Source: Bacillota bacterium (GTDB lineage Bacteria; Bacillota; Clostridia; Lachnospirales; Lachnospiraceae). From it: a stretch of DNA of 15,319 nucleotides. The notes under the pieces were generated by a model. It saw only the letters and a program-made list of their open reading frames with translations. It was not told the DNA's origin and ran no database searches. The stretch lies in NCBI GenBank assembly GCA_023421075.1, contig JAEZUM010000066.1:1-15319 (forward strand). Direction: 5' to 3'. Positions 1-8,409 of this stretch are shown piece by piece; the first letter of the stretch is position 1, and every line of letters starts with the position of its first letter. The position numbers and the translations under genes are program-made.

Positions 1-731
1 CGCCTATTAAAGATATGTCTATCTATCAGCCTTCTGATCCTTTCTTTGGTAGTGGTAGAGCATTTGCAGTTGGTACCAATGATCCTGCAAAGCAAGAGAG
101 AGTTATGATGCTCTTTGATTGGATGTCCAGTCCTGATGGCTTGGAATTAATCCACGGCGGTATCAAAGGCTTTATCTATGAGGATGCAGCGGATGGTAAC
201 GGTTTTGTTCGTACCAAAGCTGGTGAAACTGCTCTGATGGATAACTCACCTGTTCCCGAAGAATTTGGTGGCGGTTTATACGCAGATGGTATGAATCAGA
301 TGAATCAATGGATGGTAGCAAGTATTGCTACGAATACCAATAATAATACAACTTATAATTCTAATTATTGGCCTGCAGAAGTTGAGAAGGCAAAGACAAA
401 GACAACCAATGATTGGTCTGCAAGATTTGATGCAAAAAATCCGGTTGATTATTTATTAAAGACTAACACAGTAAGTGTAGTTCCTTTTGTTAATGTTAGC
501 CTTCAAGCTGATCCTACCGATATCGCATTAATCAGAAGTAATTGTGGTCAGTTAGTTAAGGATGCTTCCTGGAAGATGATCTTTGCTAAGGATCAGGCTG
601 AATTTGATGCAATCTGGAATACTCTGAAAGAAGATCTGGAAGGCTTTGATTGGTCTGCATTAGTAGAATTTGATACAAATAAACTTCAGGTTCTTGTTGA
701 TGAGAGAGCAAAAGCGTTAGCTGCTAATTAA
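1..731 (+). CDS. ABC transporter sugar-binding protein, C-terminal part (5' truncated)
   Basis: The reading frame is already open at the left edge (codons from base 3: P-I-K-D-M...), so the methionine at base 15 is internal and about 242 C-terminal residues are visible. The text resembles the C-terminal half of family 1-type extracellular solute-binding proteins of the large LplA/LipO kind in clostridia: a segment on leftover residues of a two-lobed fold (FDWMSSPDGLELIHGG), an aromatic NYWP stretch, and a C-terminal helix of the DEFDAIWNTLKEDLEGF type. Such proteins are membrane-anchored lipoproteins that deliver oligosaccharides to an ABC permease; the lipobox and permease genes would lie upstream, outside the window. 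Its position just before four cytoplasmic glycosidases suggests the cargo is a decorated plant oligosaccharide, but the ligand cannot be read from sequence. A terminator follows. An Asn-rich stretch (T-N-T-N-N-N-T-T) is unremarkable. Confidence 0.82.
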   Translation, partial: PIKDMSIYQPSDPFFGSGRAFAVGTNDPAKQERVMMLFDWMSSPDGLELIHGGIKGFIYEDAADGNGFVRTKAGETALMDNSPVPEEFGGGLYADGMNQMNQWMVASIATNTNNNTTYNSNYWPAEVEKAKTKTTNDWSARFDAKNPVDYLLKTNTVSVVPFVNVSLQADPTDIALIRSNCGQLVKDASWKMIFAKDQAEFDAIWNTLKEDLEGFDWSALVEFDTNKLQVLVDERAKALAAN

Positions 732-761
732 TTAGTAGGGGATCTTTATTACCTTATGACT

Positions 762-793
762 AATGGGGTGTTGCATGCAGCACCCCATTTTAT
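762..793 (+). terminator. Rho-independent terminator after the sugar-binding protein gene
   Basis: AATGGGGTG (762-770) pairs with CACCCCATT (781-789) to give a 9-bp GC-rich stem with a 10-base loop, followed by a short T-rich tail (TTTAT, to 793 when counted from the stem end). It sits 30 bases after the stop codon at 731. It should reduce read-through from the abundant binding-protein transcript into the enzyme genes. Confidence 0.8.
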
Positions 794-861
794 AATACTT
801 GGACAATAGAACATTCATGATACTGGCTTGTGGATTAAGCCGAACAGAATAGGAGAAGTAT

Positions 862-2823
862 ATGAGAGATTCAATTGATTGCCTACCGAACGGTAAGAAT
901 TATGTAAGATGGGAGACTGAATCGAATTTTTATCGTCAGTTACATGTTTCTGTGAATCATCCTGAGGCTTCCGATGAGAATGACGGAACCGAGGAACGTC
1001 CTTTTTTGACAATCAATGCAGCGGCAGCAATTGCTACCCCAGGAACTCATGTATTAATCCATGGTGGTGAATATAGGGAATGTGTCCGACCGGCACAAGG
1101 TGGAGATGGTCCGGACAAAATGATATGCTATGAGGCGTTTGGCGATGGAGAAGTCATCATCAAAGCTTCAGAAGAGGTAATTCAGTTTGAGAAGAGTTCA
1201 GGATGGAGAAAAAATCCGTGGATTGCTAAGAATGAAAATGAAGATTCGGTACAAATATGGCAAATTAAGTTAGACCCGGATACATTTCGGGGATATAATC
1301 CGTTTTGTACTGTTAATATTTTACATGATAGATTGTTCATTGAGTATGATAAGACCGATATGACTACATATCTAAATCGGCGAGGAATGGTTTTCTGTGA
1401 TGGAAAACCACTTCATCAAGTAGCACTTTATAATCAGATCTCCGGTCAGGAGGGATCCTTCTGGGTGGAGGCAAATGGCCAAACGGTTCATTTCCGTCTG
1501 GAAGGGGATGCAGATCCTTCCAAGCACAAGATTGAAATTACTTGCAGAGAGCAATGCTTTGCACCGGAGATACCGTTCTTATCCTATATTAAAGTGAAAG
1601 GCTTAACCTGTGCACATGCAGCCACAGGAGCACCTGTTCCTCAGAGGGGTTCCATCTCCTGTTATCGAGGTCATCATTGGATTATTGAAGACTGCATTAT
1701 TGATTGGTCTAATGCAGTTGGTATCGATATAGGAAACGAATGCTGGCATCATGAGATTATCGAGGGGCAGCTCATAGGATATAGTGTTATTCGTAGATGC
1801 AAGATTTTTGATGCCGGTGTTTGTGGTATCGCAGGATTATTTGCAACACACTTTTTGATAGAGGATAATTTGATCCAGGGAACCGGATGGCAGAGAATGG
1901 AGCTTTCCTGGGAAGCCGGTGGTATCAAAACACATAATAGTATCGATAGTATGATACGCAGAAATATTTTTACGAAAACCATACGAGCGGATCATCTCTG
2001 GATGGACTGCGGAAATGAAAACAATAGAATAACTCAGAACTTATTTCTGGATGGAATCGAGCAAAGAGAGGCTATTTTTATTGAATGCACCAAGGATGAC
2101 ATTAACTTGATTGATAATAATATCTTTTGGAATGTGGAAGGACGCTTTGATCCGAATAAAATGCCAAATGAAAAGGGCTCTTCCGGCTGGTATAAGATGG
2201 TGGAGAGTGATGTTGTCAACGGATATGCAGTTTACGGCGAAGGAACGGATCGGCTTTATATTGCCAACAACCTGATTGGTAAATGTCGCGGTGCCGGATA
2301 TTATGCAAAACCGGTTTCCTTCCGTATGCATGGAATGGAGAGAGGTGGAACCTCCAGAGATGCAAGGTTGTACAATAATATATTCTATCAATGTCAGGAA
2401 GCAGCGATTACCATGCCAACCGAGAAGAATAAAGCCGAGGGTAATTTGTATGTAAAGCAGACCGGAGGATATCTGAGAGTCATGTATCCTGCACCCGAGG
2501 TATGTCTTGACTTACCAACCTGGAAGGAATTCTATGGATTTGATCTGACAGGACAGGAAGGCTGGTTCGATATTGATGTAGATACCGAGAATTTCACCTT
2601 ACAGTTCAGACAGGCCGGTGATGCTCCGTTCTTCTTTGCAAATCAAGCAATGAGACGTAATCACGTATATGAGCCTTCCAAGGTACAGGCGGTTTCAAGT
2701 GACAGCTTAGCTTCCACAGATTTCTTTGGAAACATTGTTAGGGAAGACATGCGAGTTCCCGGACCCTTTACGGAATTACGCGCTGATAAAACCTACAATA
2801 TTGACCCGAGAAAGTTAATATAA
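862..2823 (+). CDS. GH120-type beta-xylosidase, right-handed parallel beta-helix protein
   Basis: 653 residues without signal peptide, so cytoplasmic. AGGAG at 851-855 lies 6 bases before the ATG. The protein aligns along its length, as I recall it, with XylC of Thermoanaerobacterium saccharolyticum, the founding GH120 beta-xylosidase. Shared landmarks are a DEN-DGTEERPFLTIN start of the helix, HGGEYRE-V-P, IKVKGLTCAHAAT, WIIEDCIID and a GGIKTH...IRRNIF coil. The XylC nucleophile (LWLD, Asp382) matches Asp382 in LWMD here, and its acid/base Glu405 (VFVE) matches Glu408 in IFIE; the loop between them is three residues longer here. About 26 residues precede the point where XylC starts. Expected role: release of xylose from imported xylo-oligosaccharides or from xylosylated side chains. 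The gene is the first of four glycosidases, after a terminator, and is probably cotranscribed with the next gene (no terminator in the 99-base gap). Family assignment is firm; exact substrate is inference. Confidence 0.85.
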   Translation: MRDSIDCLPNGKNYVRWETESNFYRQLHVSVNHPEASDENDGTEERPFLTINAAAAIATPGTHVLIHGGEYRECVRPAQGGDGPDKMICYEAFGDGEVIIKASEEVIQFEKSSGWRKNPWIAKNENEDSVQIWQIKLDPDTFRGYNPFCTVNILHDRLFIEYDKTDMTTYLNRRGMVFCDGKPLHQVALYNQISGQEGSFWVEANGQTVHFRLEGDADPSKHKIEITCREQCFAPEIPFLSYIKVKGLTCAHAATGAPVPQRGSISCYRGHHWIIEDCIIDWSNAVGIDIGNECWHHEIIEGQLIGYSVIRRCKIFDAGVCGIAGLFATHFLIEDNLIQGTGWQRMELSWEAGGIKTHNSIDSMIRRNIFTKTIRADHLWMDCGNENNRITQNLFLDGIEQREAIFIECTKDDINLIDNNIFWNVEGRFDPNKMPNEKGSSGWYKMVESDVVNGYAVYGEGTDRLYIANNLIGKCRGAGYYAKPVSFRMHGMERGGTSRDARLYNNIFYQCQEAAITMPTEKNKAEGNLYVKQTGGYLRVMYPAPEVCLDLPTWKEFYGFDLTGQEGWFDIDVDTENFTLQFRQAGDAPFFFANQAMRRNHVYEPSKVQAVSSDSLASTDFFGNIVREDMRVPGPFTELRADKTYNIDPRKLI

Positions 2824-2922
2824 AAATGTTATTAATACGTTCAAACCCGGTATAAATGTGTATCAAAGAATTTTGATAGAGAAACAAAATATAAACAATC
2901 AATGATAAAGGATGGTAAATTT

Positions 2923-4422
2923 ATGAAGGCAAAGTTAATAATTAATAAGGATTTTACAGTTGGTACAATCGATAAAAGGATCTATGGATCCTTCATCGAG
3001 CATCTGGGGAGAGCAGTATATAACGGTATTTATGAGCCTACCCATCCGACCGCGGATGATATGGGTTTTCGAAAAGATGTATTAGAGATGGTAAATCAAT
3101 TAAATGTTCCGATCGTTCGTTATCCCGGCGGTAATTTTGTCTCCGGCTATAATTGGGAGGATGGAATCGGTCCGAAGGAGAAGCGTCCCAGACGTGCAGA
3201 ATTAGCATGGCATGTGATCGAGACAAATGAAATTGGTATCGATGAATTTCAGGAATGGGCGAAGCGTGCCAATACCGAAGTGATGCAGGCAGTTAACTTA
3301 GGAACCAGAGGACCCGAAGAGGCCCGTAATCTGTTGGAGTATTGTAACTTCCCTAAGGGAACCCATTATAGCGATCTGCGTCGTGCTCATGGTTTTGAAG
3401 ACCCCTTTAATATAAAGGTTTGGTGTCTTGGAAATGAAATGGATGGTTCCTGGCAGATTGGCGCAAAAACTGCAGAGGAATATGGAAGAATTGCATGTGA
3501 GACCGCTAAGATCATGAAAGAATTGGATCCAAGTATTGAACTTGTTGCTTGCGGCAGCTCCAGCCTTTTCATGCCTACCTTCGGTAAGTGGGAATCAACG
3601 ATATTGGAACATACTTATGATTATGTAGATTATGTATCGTTACATAACTATTACGGCAACAAAGAGAACAATACGAAGGCATATCTTGCATGCTCGGTAG
3701 ACATGGACAATTTCATCAAGTCTGTTATTGCAATCTGTGACTATGTGAAGGCATTTAAGCATTCGGATAAAACCATAAACTTATCCTTTGATGAATGGAA
3801 TGTTTGGTTCCACTCCAATGATGCGGATAAGAAGCTGGAGCCCTGGCAGATTGCTCCCCACCAATTAGAGGATATCTATAACTTTGAAGATGCTCTGGTG
3901 GTTGGCTGCCTTCTTATTACACTGTTGAAGAACTGTGATCGTGTCAAAATGGCTTGTCTGGCACAGCTGGTTAATGTAATCGCACCCATAATGACGGAAA
4001 ATGGAGGATCAACCTGGGCACAGACTATATTCTATCCGTTCATGCACGCTTCCAATTATGGCAGAGGTGTCGCTTTTGTTCCGGTTGTATCCAGTGATAA
4101 GTATGATACAGACCGATTAAAAAATGTTCCCTATGTTGAGGCAATCGGAGTATTCAATGAGGAGAAGAGCGAATTAACCGTATTTGCCGTAAATCGTTCC
4201 CTGGAAGAAAATATTGACTTTGAGATAGATTTACGTGATTTTGCCAATGCAAAGTTGATCGAGCATATCGTACTGGAAAATGATGATATGAAGGCTGTGA
4301 ATACATCGGAGAACCCGAATACGGTAGTTCCTCATAATAAGGGTATTACAAATGTCAATGAAATTTTGGCAACCGCAACCTTGAATAAGCATTCCTGGAA
4401 TGTAATTCGTTTCCAGGTATAA
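2923..4422 (+). CDS. abfA: GH51 alpha-L-arabinofuranosidase (canonical copy)
   Basis: Retaining exo-enzyme that removes alpha-L-arabinofuranosyl residues from arabinoxylo- or arabino-oligosaccharides. The open frame extends to an ATG at 2902, but AAGGA (2908-2912) lies inside that extension and the family N-terminus is MKAKLIINKDF, so I place the start at 2923 (499 residues, usual length for the family). The acid/base is Glu172 in CLGNEMDG and the nucleophile Glu291 in FDEWNVW, matching Glu175 and Glu294 of Geobacillus AbfA. Other family hallmarks are FIEHLGRAVYNGIYEP (residues 24-39), RYPGGNFVSGYNWEDGIGP, SLHNYYGN and AQLVNVIAP. A TIM barrel is followed by a beta-sandwich ending in SWNVIRFQV. 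No signal peptide, so it acts on imported sugar. It follows the GH120 gene and is closed by a strong terminator at 4431-4455. A second, divergent GH51 comes next. Confidence 0.95.
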   Translation: MKAKLIINKDFTVGTIDKRIYGSFIEHLGRAVYNGIYEPTHPTADDMGFRKDVLEMVNQLNVPIVRYPGGNFVSGYNWEDGIGPKEKRPRRAELAWHVIETNEIGIDEFQEWAKRANTEVMQAVNLGTRGPEEARNLLEYCNFPKGTHYSDLRRAHGFEDPFNIKVWCLGNEMDGSWQIGAKTAEEYGRIACETAKIMKELDPSIELVACGSSSLFMPTFGKWESTILEHTYDYVDYVSLHNYYGNKENNTKAYLACSVDMDNFIKSVIAICDYVKAFKHSDKTINLSFDEWNVWFHSNDADKKLEPWQIAPHQLEDIYNFEDALVVGCLLITLLKNCDRVKMACLAQLVNVIAPIMTENGGSTWAQTIFYPFMHASNYGRGVAFVPVVSSDKYDTDRLKNVPYVEAIGVFNEEKSELTVFAVNRSLEENIDFEIDLRDFANAKLIEHIVLENDDMKAVNTSENPNTVVPHNKGITNVNEILATATLNKHSWNVIRFQV

Positions 4423-4430
4423 AACAATAC

Positions 4431-4455
4431 GGGGCCATCACTATGGCCCCTTTTT
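4431..4455 (+). terminator. Strong Rho-independent terminator between the two GH51 genes
   Basis: GGGGCCAT (4431-4438) and ATGGCCCC (4443-4450) form a perfect 8-bp stem with a 4-base loop (CACT), followed by five Ts at 4451-4455. It begins 8 bases after the stop of the first GH51 gene and ends only 25 bases before the start codon of the second. Confidence 0.93.
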
Positions 4456-4480
4456 GAATACAGAAAAGGAGAATTGATTT

Positions 4481-6007
4481 ATGGATAAGGCGAAGCTTAA
4501 ACTGGATAGGGATTTTATGATTGGGAAAGTGGACAAGCGTATTTTCAGTACCTTTATCGAACCGATCAGAGATATTGTATATGGGAATTTATATCATCCC
4601 GAGCATCCGACTGCGGATGAGCAAGGCTTTCGTAAGGATGTACTGGAACTGATGAAGGAGCTTGGATCAACCGCAATCAGATATCCCGGGGGTAATTTTG
4701 TCTCCTGCTATAATTGGAGGGATGGGATTGGACCCAAGGATAAGCGGCCGGTACGATTCGAAAAGGCATGGAAACAAATTGAGACGAATCAGATGGGTAT
4801 CGATGAATATACCGACTGGGTAAGAAAAGTTGGTTCTGAACCGTTGCTTGCTGTCAATCTTGGTACCGGTACACCGGAGGAGGCTTCCTTTGAAATAGAG
4901 TATACCAATATGGAGGGTGGAACCTATTTCAGTGATCTACGCAAGGAGAACGGTTATGAAAAGCCTCATAATATTAAAATGTGGTGCTTAGGCAATGAGA
5001 TGGATGGAACCTGGCAGATGGGAGAAAAAACTGCAAAGGAATATGGTAGAGTCGCTTACGAGGCAGCAAAGCAGATGCGTACCGTAGATCCGGATATTGA
5101 GCTGGTTGCTTGTGGCAGCTGCGCCAATGATAAAACCCATCCCTCCTATCCGGAATGGGACAGAGTTGTTCTGGAAGAATGTTATGAAAATGTGGATTAT
5201 TTATCCTTACACCGCTATTATAGCTATGACCCGGAGGCGATCAAGGGAACCATGTTTCCGGCACAGTTTACGGTGGAGGATCTGCCGTGTATCGCAAAGG
5301 ACATGTCACAATTTATTGATACGGTTTGTGCCGCTGCAGACTATGTAAAAGGATTAAAATATTCCGATAAAACCATCAATATATGTTTTGATGAATGGGG
5401 TGTTATCTCCAGCCAGACTGCCAAAGCAGGGGGACTTGATTGGAGTGAACGAAAACTGCCGGAGAAGGACAAACGTGTCGAGGGTATGAATGTAATCGAT
5501 GCAGTTTTATTTGGCAGTATATTAATCACGTTTATTAATAAATGCGACCGCGTTAAAATTGCCTGCCAATCGATCGTAATAACCAGTATGGTAGGAGCGA
5601 CACCGGACGGCGGAGCCTTTAAGCAAACCACCTACTATCCGTTCCAGCAGGTAGCTGCATACGCGGATGGAGTGGCATTTAGACCCGGATTAAAAAGCCC
5701 GATGAAAAAGACAGACGGGTATGGGGAGCAGCCATATATTCAAACGGCAGCGGTTTATAGTGAAGAGACAGGCTACATCACGGTGTTTGCTGCTAATCTA
5801 AGTGTTCGTGATGCGGTAGAGCTAGAGGGAACCCTACAATTCGATGATGTAGAGTTATTTGAGCATATTCAGATCTATGATGAGCAGCCACTTGCTATGA
5901 ACTCGTTAGAAAATCCTAATAGGGTAGTACCAAAGAATATTGAAATCACAGATAAGGTTATATTGCCGCCACTCAGCTGGAATGTGCTGAGATATCAGTG
6001 TAAATAA
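4481..6007 (+). CDS. Divergent GH51 alpha-L-arabinofuranosidase paralogue
   Basis: 508 residues, no signal peptide; AAAAGGAG at 4464-4471 with 9-base spacing supports the ATG. By eye roughly half of its residues match the preceding GH51 protein. The catalytic pair is kept: acid/base Glu173 in CLGNEMDG and nucleophile Glu305 in FDEWGV. It departs from the family in several places close to the active site. FIEHLGRAVYNGIYEP becomes FIEPIRDIVYGNLYHP (residues 25-40), GYNWEDG becomes CYNWRDG, EYCN becomes EYTNMEGG, and the YYGN loop is replaced by a longer YYSYDPEA segment. It should still be a retaining GH51 enzyme working in the cytoplasm, but on a different linkage, branch position or aglycone than its neighbour. 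It may arise from an old duplication, since the two copies are adjacent but well diverged. It is preceded by a strong terminator, so its expression may be lower than or separate from the first copy. Confidence 0.9.
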   Translation: MDKAKLKLDRDFMIGKVDKRIFSTFIEPIRDIVYGNLYHPEHPTADEQGFRKDVLELMKELGSTAIRYPGGNFVSCYNWRDGIGPKDKRPVRFEKAWKQIETNQMGIDEYTDWVRKVGSEPLLAVNLGTGTPEEASFEIEYTNMEGGTYFSDLRKENGYEKPHNIKMWCLGNEMDGTWQMGEKTAKEYGRVAYEAAKQMRTVDPDIELVACGSCANDKTHPSYPEWDRVVLEECYENVDYLSLHRYYSYDPEAIKGTMFPAQFTVEDLPCIAKDMSQFIDTVCAAADYVKGLKYSDKTINICFDEWGVISSQTAKAGGLDWSERKLPEKDKRVEGMNVIDAVLFGSILITFINKCDRVKIACQSIVITSMVGATPDGGAFKQTTYYPFQQVAAYADGVAFRPGLKSPMKKTDGYGEQPYIQTAAVYSEETGYITVFAANLSVRDAVELEGTLQFDDVELFEHIQIYDEQPLAMNSLENPNRVVPKNIEITDKVILPPLSWNVLRYQCK

Positions 6008-6093
6008 ATAATTCGTTCCTGCGAGGGCTCCTTGTATCTTATGATTTGTATTACTGTGATATGGGTTATCTATTGTGTGAAAGGAAAAAATAA

Positions 6094-8307
6094 ATGAGCA
6101 AACTATGGTATGATAAACCGGCAGACCGATGGGAAGAGGCGTTACCGATTGGTAATGGTCGTATGGGTGCTATGATATTTGGTACCGTGGAAGCCGAGCA
6201 TATACAACTAAACGAGGACAGTGTGTGGTATGGAGGTCATGTTGACCGTAATAATCCGGACGCATGGAAGAATCTTCCTAGAATAAGAGAGTTGATCCTT
6301 AGCGGTCGGATTCCGGAAGCGCAGGAGCTAATGACCTATGCCTTATCAGGGATTCCTCAGAGTCAGAAGCCATATCAGACCCTTGGCGATCTGACACTGC
6401 GCTTCAAGGGTCTGGACGGGAATATAACGGATTATGTGAGATGCTTATCTCTGGATGATGCGGTTCATACCGTACAGGTGAAGGCGGATGAAACGACTTA
6501 TACAAGAGAAACTTTTTTATCCAATGTGGATGATGTGATGGTGATGCGTATCACAGCAGAAGGAAAGCAAAAGCTATCCTTCTCTGCGTTACTTACCAGA
6601 GAGAGATTCTATGACAGTGTCCTCGCGGTGGATGGAGAAACCATTTTGCTGAAGGGCGATCTTGGCAAGGGTGGCCTGGATTTTGCCATGATGTTGAAGG
6701 CGGTTGCTGAGGGAGGCACCTGTGAAGTAATTGGGGAGCATCTCATCGTGAGCAATGCCGATGCTGTAACATTATTATTTACAGCAGGAACCACATTTCG
6801 TTTTGAGGATCTAAGACAGCAGCTTAATGAGATATTATCAAAGGCTGCAAAACAATCCTACGAGACACTGAAGGTCAGACATACTGAAGATTATCAGCGT
6901 TTATATAATAGAGTTGTCTTTGATCTGGAGGGAGTAGAGGGCTGCGAAGCGCTTACTACAGCCGAACGTTTGGCTAAAGCGAAAAACGGTGATGTAGATC
7001 AAGGTATGGCAAAGCTTTATTTTGATTTTGGACGATACTTACTGATTGCTTGTAGCCGAGAGGGGTCACTTCCTGCCAATCTCCAGGGTATCTGGAATAA
7101 GGAGATGAGTCCGGCCTGGGATTCAAAATATACGATTAACATCAATACGCAGATGAATTACTGGCCGGCGGAGGTTTGTAATCTGTCGGAATGTCATATG
7201 CCACTGTTCGATTTAATCAAACGAATGGTTCCAAATGGTCAGAAGACGGCAGAGGTCATGTATCATTGCCGCGGTTTCGTCGCGCATCATAACACCGATA
7301 TGTGGGGAGATACCGCTGTTCAGGATCACTGGATCCCGGCCTCATACTGGGTGCTGGGTGCTGCTTGGCTATGTACTCATCAGTGGATGCATTATGAATA
7401 TACCCGGGACAAGGAGTTTTTGGAGGAAGCATTTCCGATCATGAGGGAGGCTGCTCTGTTTTTCCTTGATTTCTTGATGGAAGATAAGGGGTATTTGAAG
7501 GTATGCCCTTCCGTATCCCCGGAGAATATTTATATTCTTCCGAATGGTGTACAGGGTGCAGTTTGTGTAGGGGCTACCATGGATAATCAGATCCTTAGGG
7601 ATCTTTTTGGGCAATGCCTGAAGGCTGCTGAGGTACTGGGAGTAGAGGATGAACTGAATCAACAGATTAAAGCTGCATTGGATAGACTGGTACCGACACA
7701 GATCGGGGTACGAGGAAATATTATGGAATGGCCAGAGGATTATGAGGAGCTTGAACCCGGACACCGACATATTTCCCATCTATACGGCCTTCATCCATCC
7801 TCACAGATTACTATGGATGAGACACAGGAGCTAGCGCAGGCAGCGAGGAGAACCCTTGAGTATAGACTGGCTCATGGTGGAGGACATACCGGCTGGAGTA
7901 GAGCCTGGATTATCAATCTTTATGCGAAGCTGTGGGACGGAGAAGTAGCGTATCACAATTTGGAGCAGTTAATCTCAAAATCTACTCTACCCAATCTGTT
8001 TGACAATCACCCTCCCTTTCAGATTGACGGTAATTTTGGCGGTACCGCTGCAATCGCAGAAATGTTAGTTCAAAGTAATGATCGTAGAATTGTTCTATTG
8101 CCGGCACTACCGAAGGCCTGGAAGGATGGCAGTATCAAGGGCTTATGTGTTCGAGGCGGAGCAGAAATTGCTCTGGAATGGCGAGGTGGCAGGTTAACGA
8201 AGGCTGTCATAAGGGCGAAGCATAACATTCGAACCAGTATCATTTATAAGCAGAAGAAATTAGAGATTAGCCTGGAAGCAGGAGAAGAAGCGGTACTGGA
8301 ATTGTGA
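6094..8307 (+). CDS. GH95 alpha-L-fucosidase / alpha-L-galactosidase
   Basis: 737 residues, close to the usual length of single-domain GH95 enzymes, with no signal peptide. AAGGA (6081-6085) lies 8 bases before the ATG. The N-terminal beta domain carries the family signature WEEALPIGNGRMGAMIFG (residues 13-30) and QLNEDSVWYGG. The (alpha/alpha)6 barrel has the NININTQMNYWPAE motif (Asn349 and Asn351 correspond to the two Asn that activate water in Bifidobacterium AfcA), the general acid Glu545 in IMEWPEDYEE, RHISHLYGLHP, and Asp645 in FQIDGNFGG. GH95 is inverting and covers alpha-1,2-L-fucosidase and alpha-L-galactosidase; L-Gal and L-Fuc differ only at C6 and I cannot tell which is used. Next to xylosidase and arabinofuranosidases, an alpha-L-galactosidase acting on grass xylan side chains is attractive; fucosylated xyloglucan fragments are the alternative. 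It is the last enzyme before a terminator. Confidence 0.92.
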   Translation: MSKLWYDKPADRWEEALPIGNGRMGAMIFGTVEAEHIQLNEDSVWYGGHVDRNNPDAWKNLPRIRELILSGRIPEAQELMTYALSGIPQSQKPYQTLGDLTLRFKGLDGNITDYVRCLSLDDAVHTVQVKADETTYTRETFLSNVDDVMVMRITAEGKQKLSFSALLTRERFYDSVLAVDGETILLKGDLGKGGLDFAMMLKAVAEGGTCEVIGEHLIVSNADAVTLLFTAGTTFRFEDLRQQLNEILSKAAKQSYETLKVRHTEDYQRLYNRVVFDLEGVEGCEALTTAERLAKAKNGDVDQGMAKLYFDFGRYLLIACSREGSLPANLQGIWNKEMSPAWDSKYTININTQMNYWPAEVCNLSECHMPLFDLIKRMVPNGQKTAEVMYHCRGFVAHHNTDMWGDTAVQDHWIPASYWVLGAAWLCTHQWMHYEYTRDKEFLEEAFPIMREAALFFLDFLMEDKGYLKVCPSVSPENIYILPNGVQGAVCVGATMDNQILRDLFGQCLKAAEVLGVEDELNQQIKAALDRLVPTQIGVRGNIMEWPEDYEELEPGHRHISHLYGLHPSSQITMDETQELAQAARRTLEYRLAHGGGHTGWSRAWIINLYAKLWDGEVAYHNLEQLISKSTLPNLFDNHPPFQIDGNFGGTAAIAEMLVQSNDRRIVLLPALPKAWKDGSIKGLCVRGGAEIALEWRGGRLTKAVIRAKHNIRTSIIYKQKKLEISLEAGEEAVLEL

Positions 8308-8354
8308 GAATAGCTGCCTCACGGTTGAATATGATTTCGTGATTTTAATAGTAA

Positions 8355-8388
8355 GATAAATCGATGCATGTATATTGCTATGCATCGA
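8355..8388. repeat. Inverted repeat TCGATGCAT with a third copy at 8459-8467
   Basis: TCGATGCAT (8361-8369) and ATGCATCGA (8380-8388) form a perfect 9-bp inverted repeat around a 10-base spacer, with no T-tract behind it, so it is not an ordinary terminator. The motif recurs in direct orientation at 8459-8467. The upstream context is shared too: GATAAATCGATGCAT at 8355-8369 and GATAATCGATGCAT at 8454-8467, one base different in length. The arrangement, on both sides of a terminator and immediately ahead of the protease gene, suggests a protein-binding site, but no factor can be named. Confidence 0.5.
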
Positions 8389-8409
8389 AAACATTGGTTT
8401 TGATTGAGG

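Noticed and set aside
791..861. Possible promoter before the GH120 gene (TATAAT 791-796, TTGGAC 799-804) and a small GGCTT/AAGCC inverted repeat (825-841)
   Set aside because: TATAAT falls in the terminator tail with no usable -35, and TTGGAC has no -10 at 16 to 18 bases. The 5-bp repeat is too short to claim.
2862..2877. Small hairpin ATCAAA...TTTGAT between the GH120 and first GH51 genes
   Set aside because: Six AT-rich pairs and no T-tract; it is too weak for a terminator, so the two genes are taken as cotranscribed.
6008..6093. Gap between the second GH51 gene and GH95 examined for a terminator or promoter
   Set aside because: No stem with a T-tract and no convincing -35/-10 pair; only the ribosome binding site of the next gene is clear.
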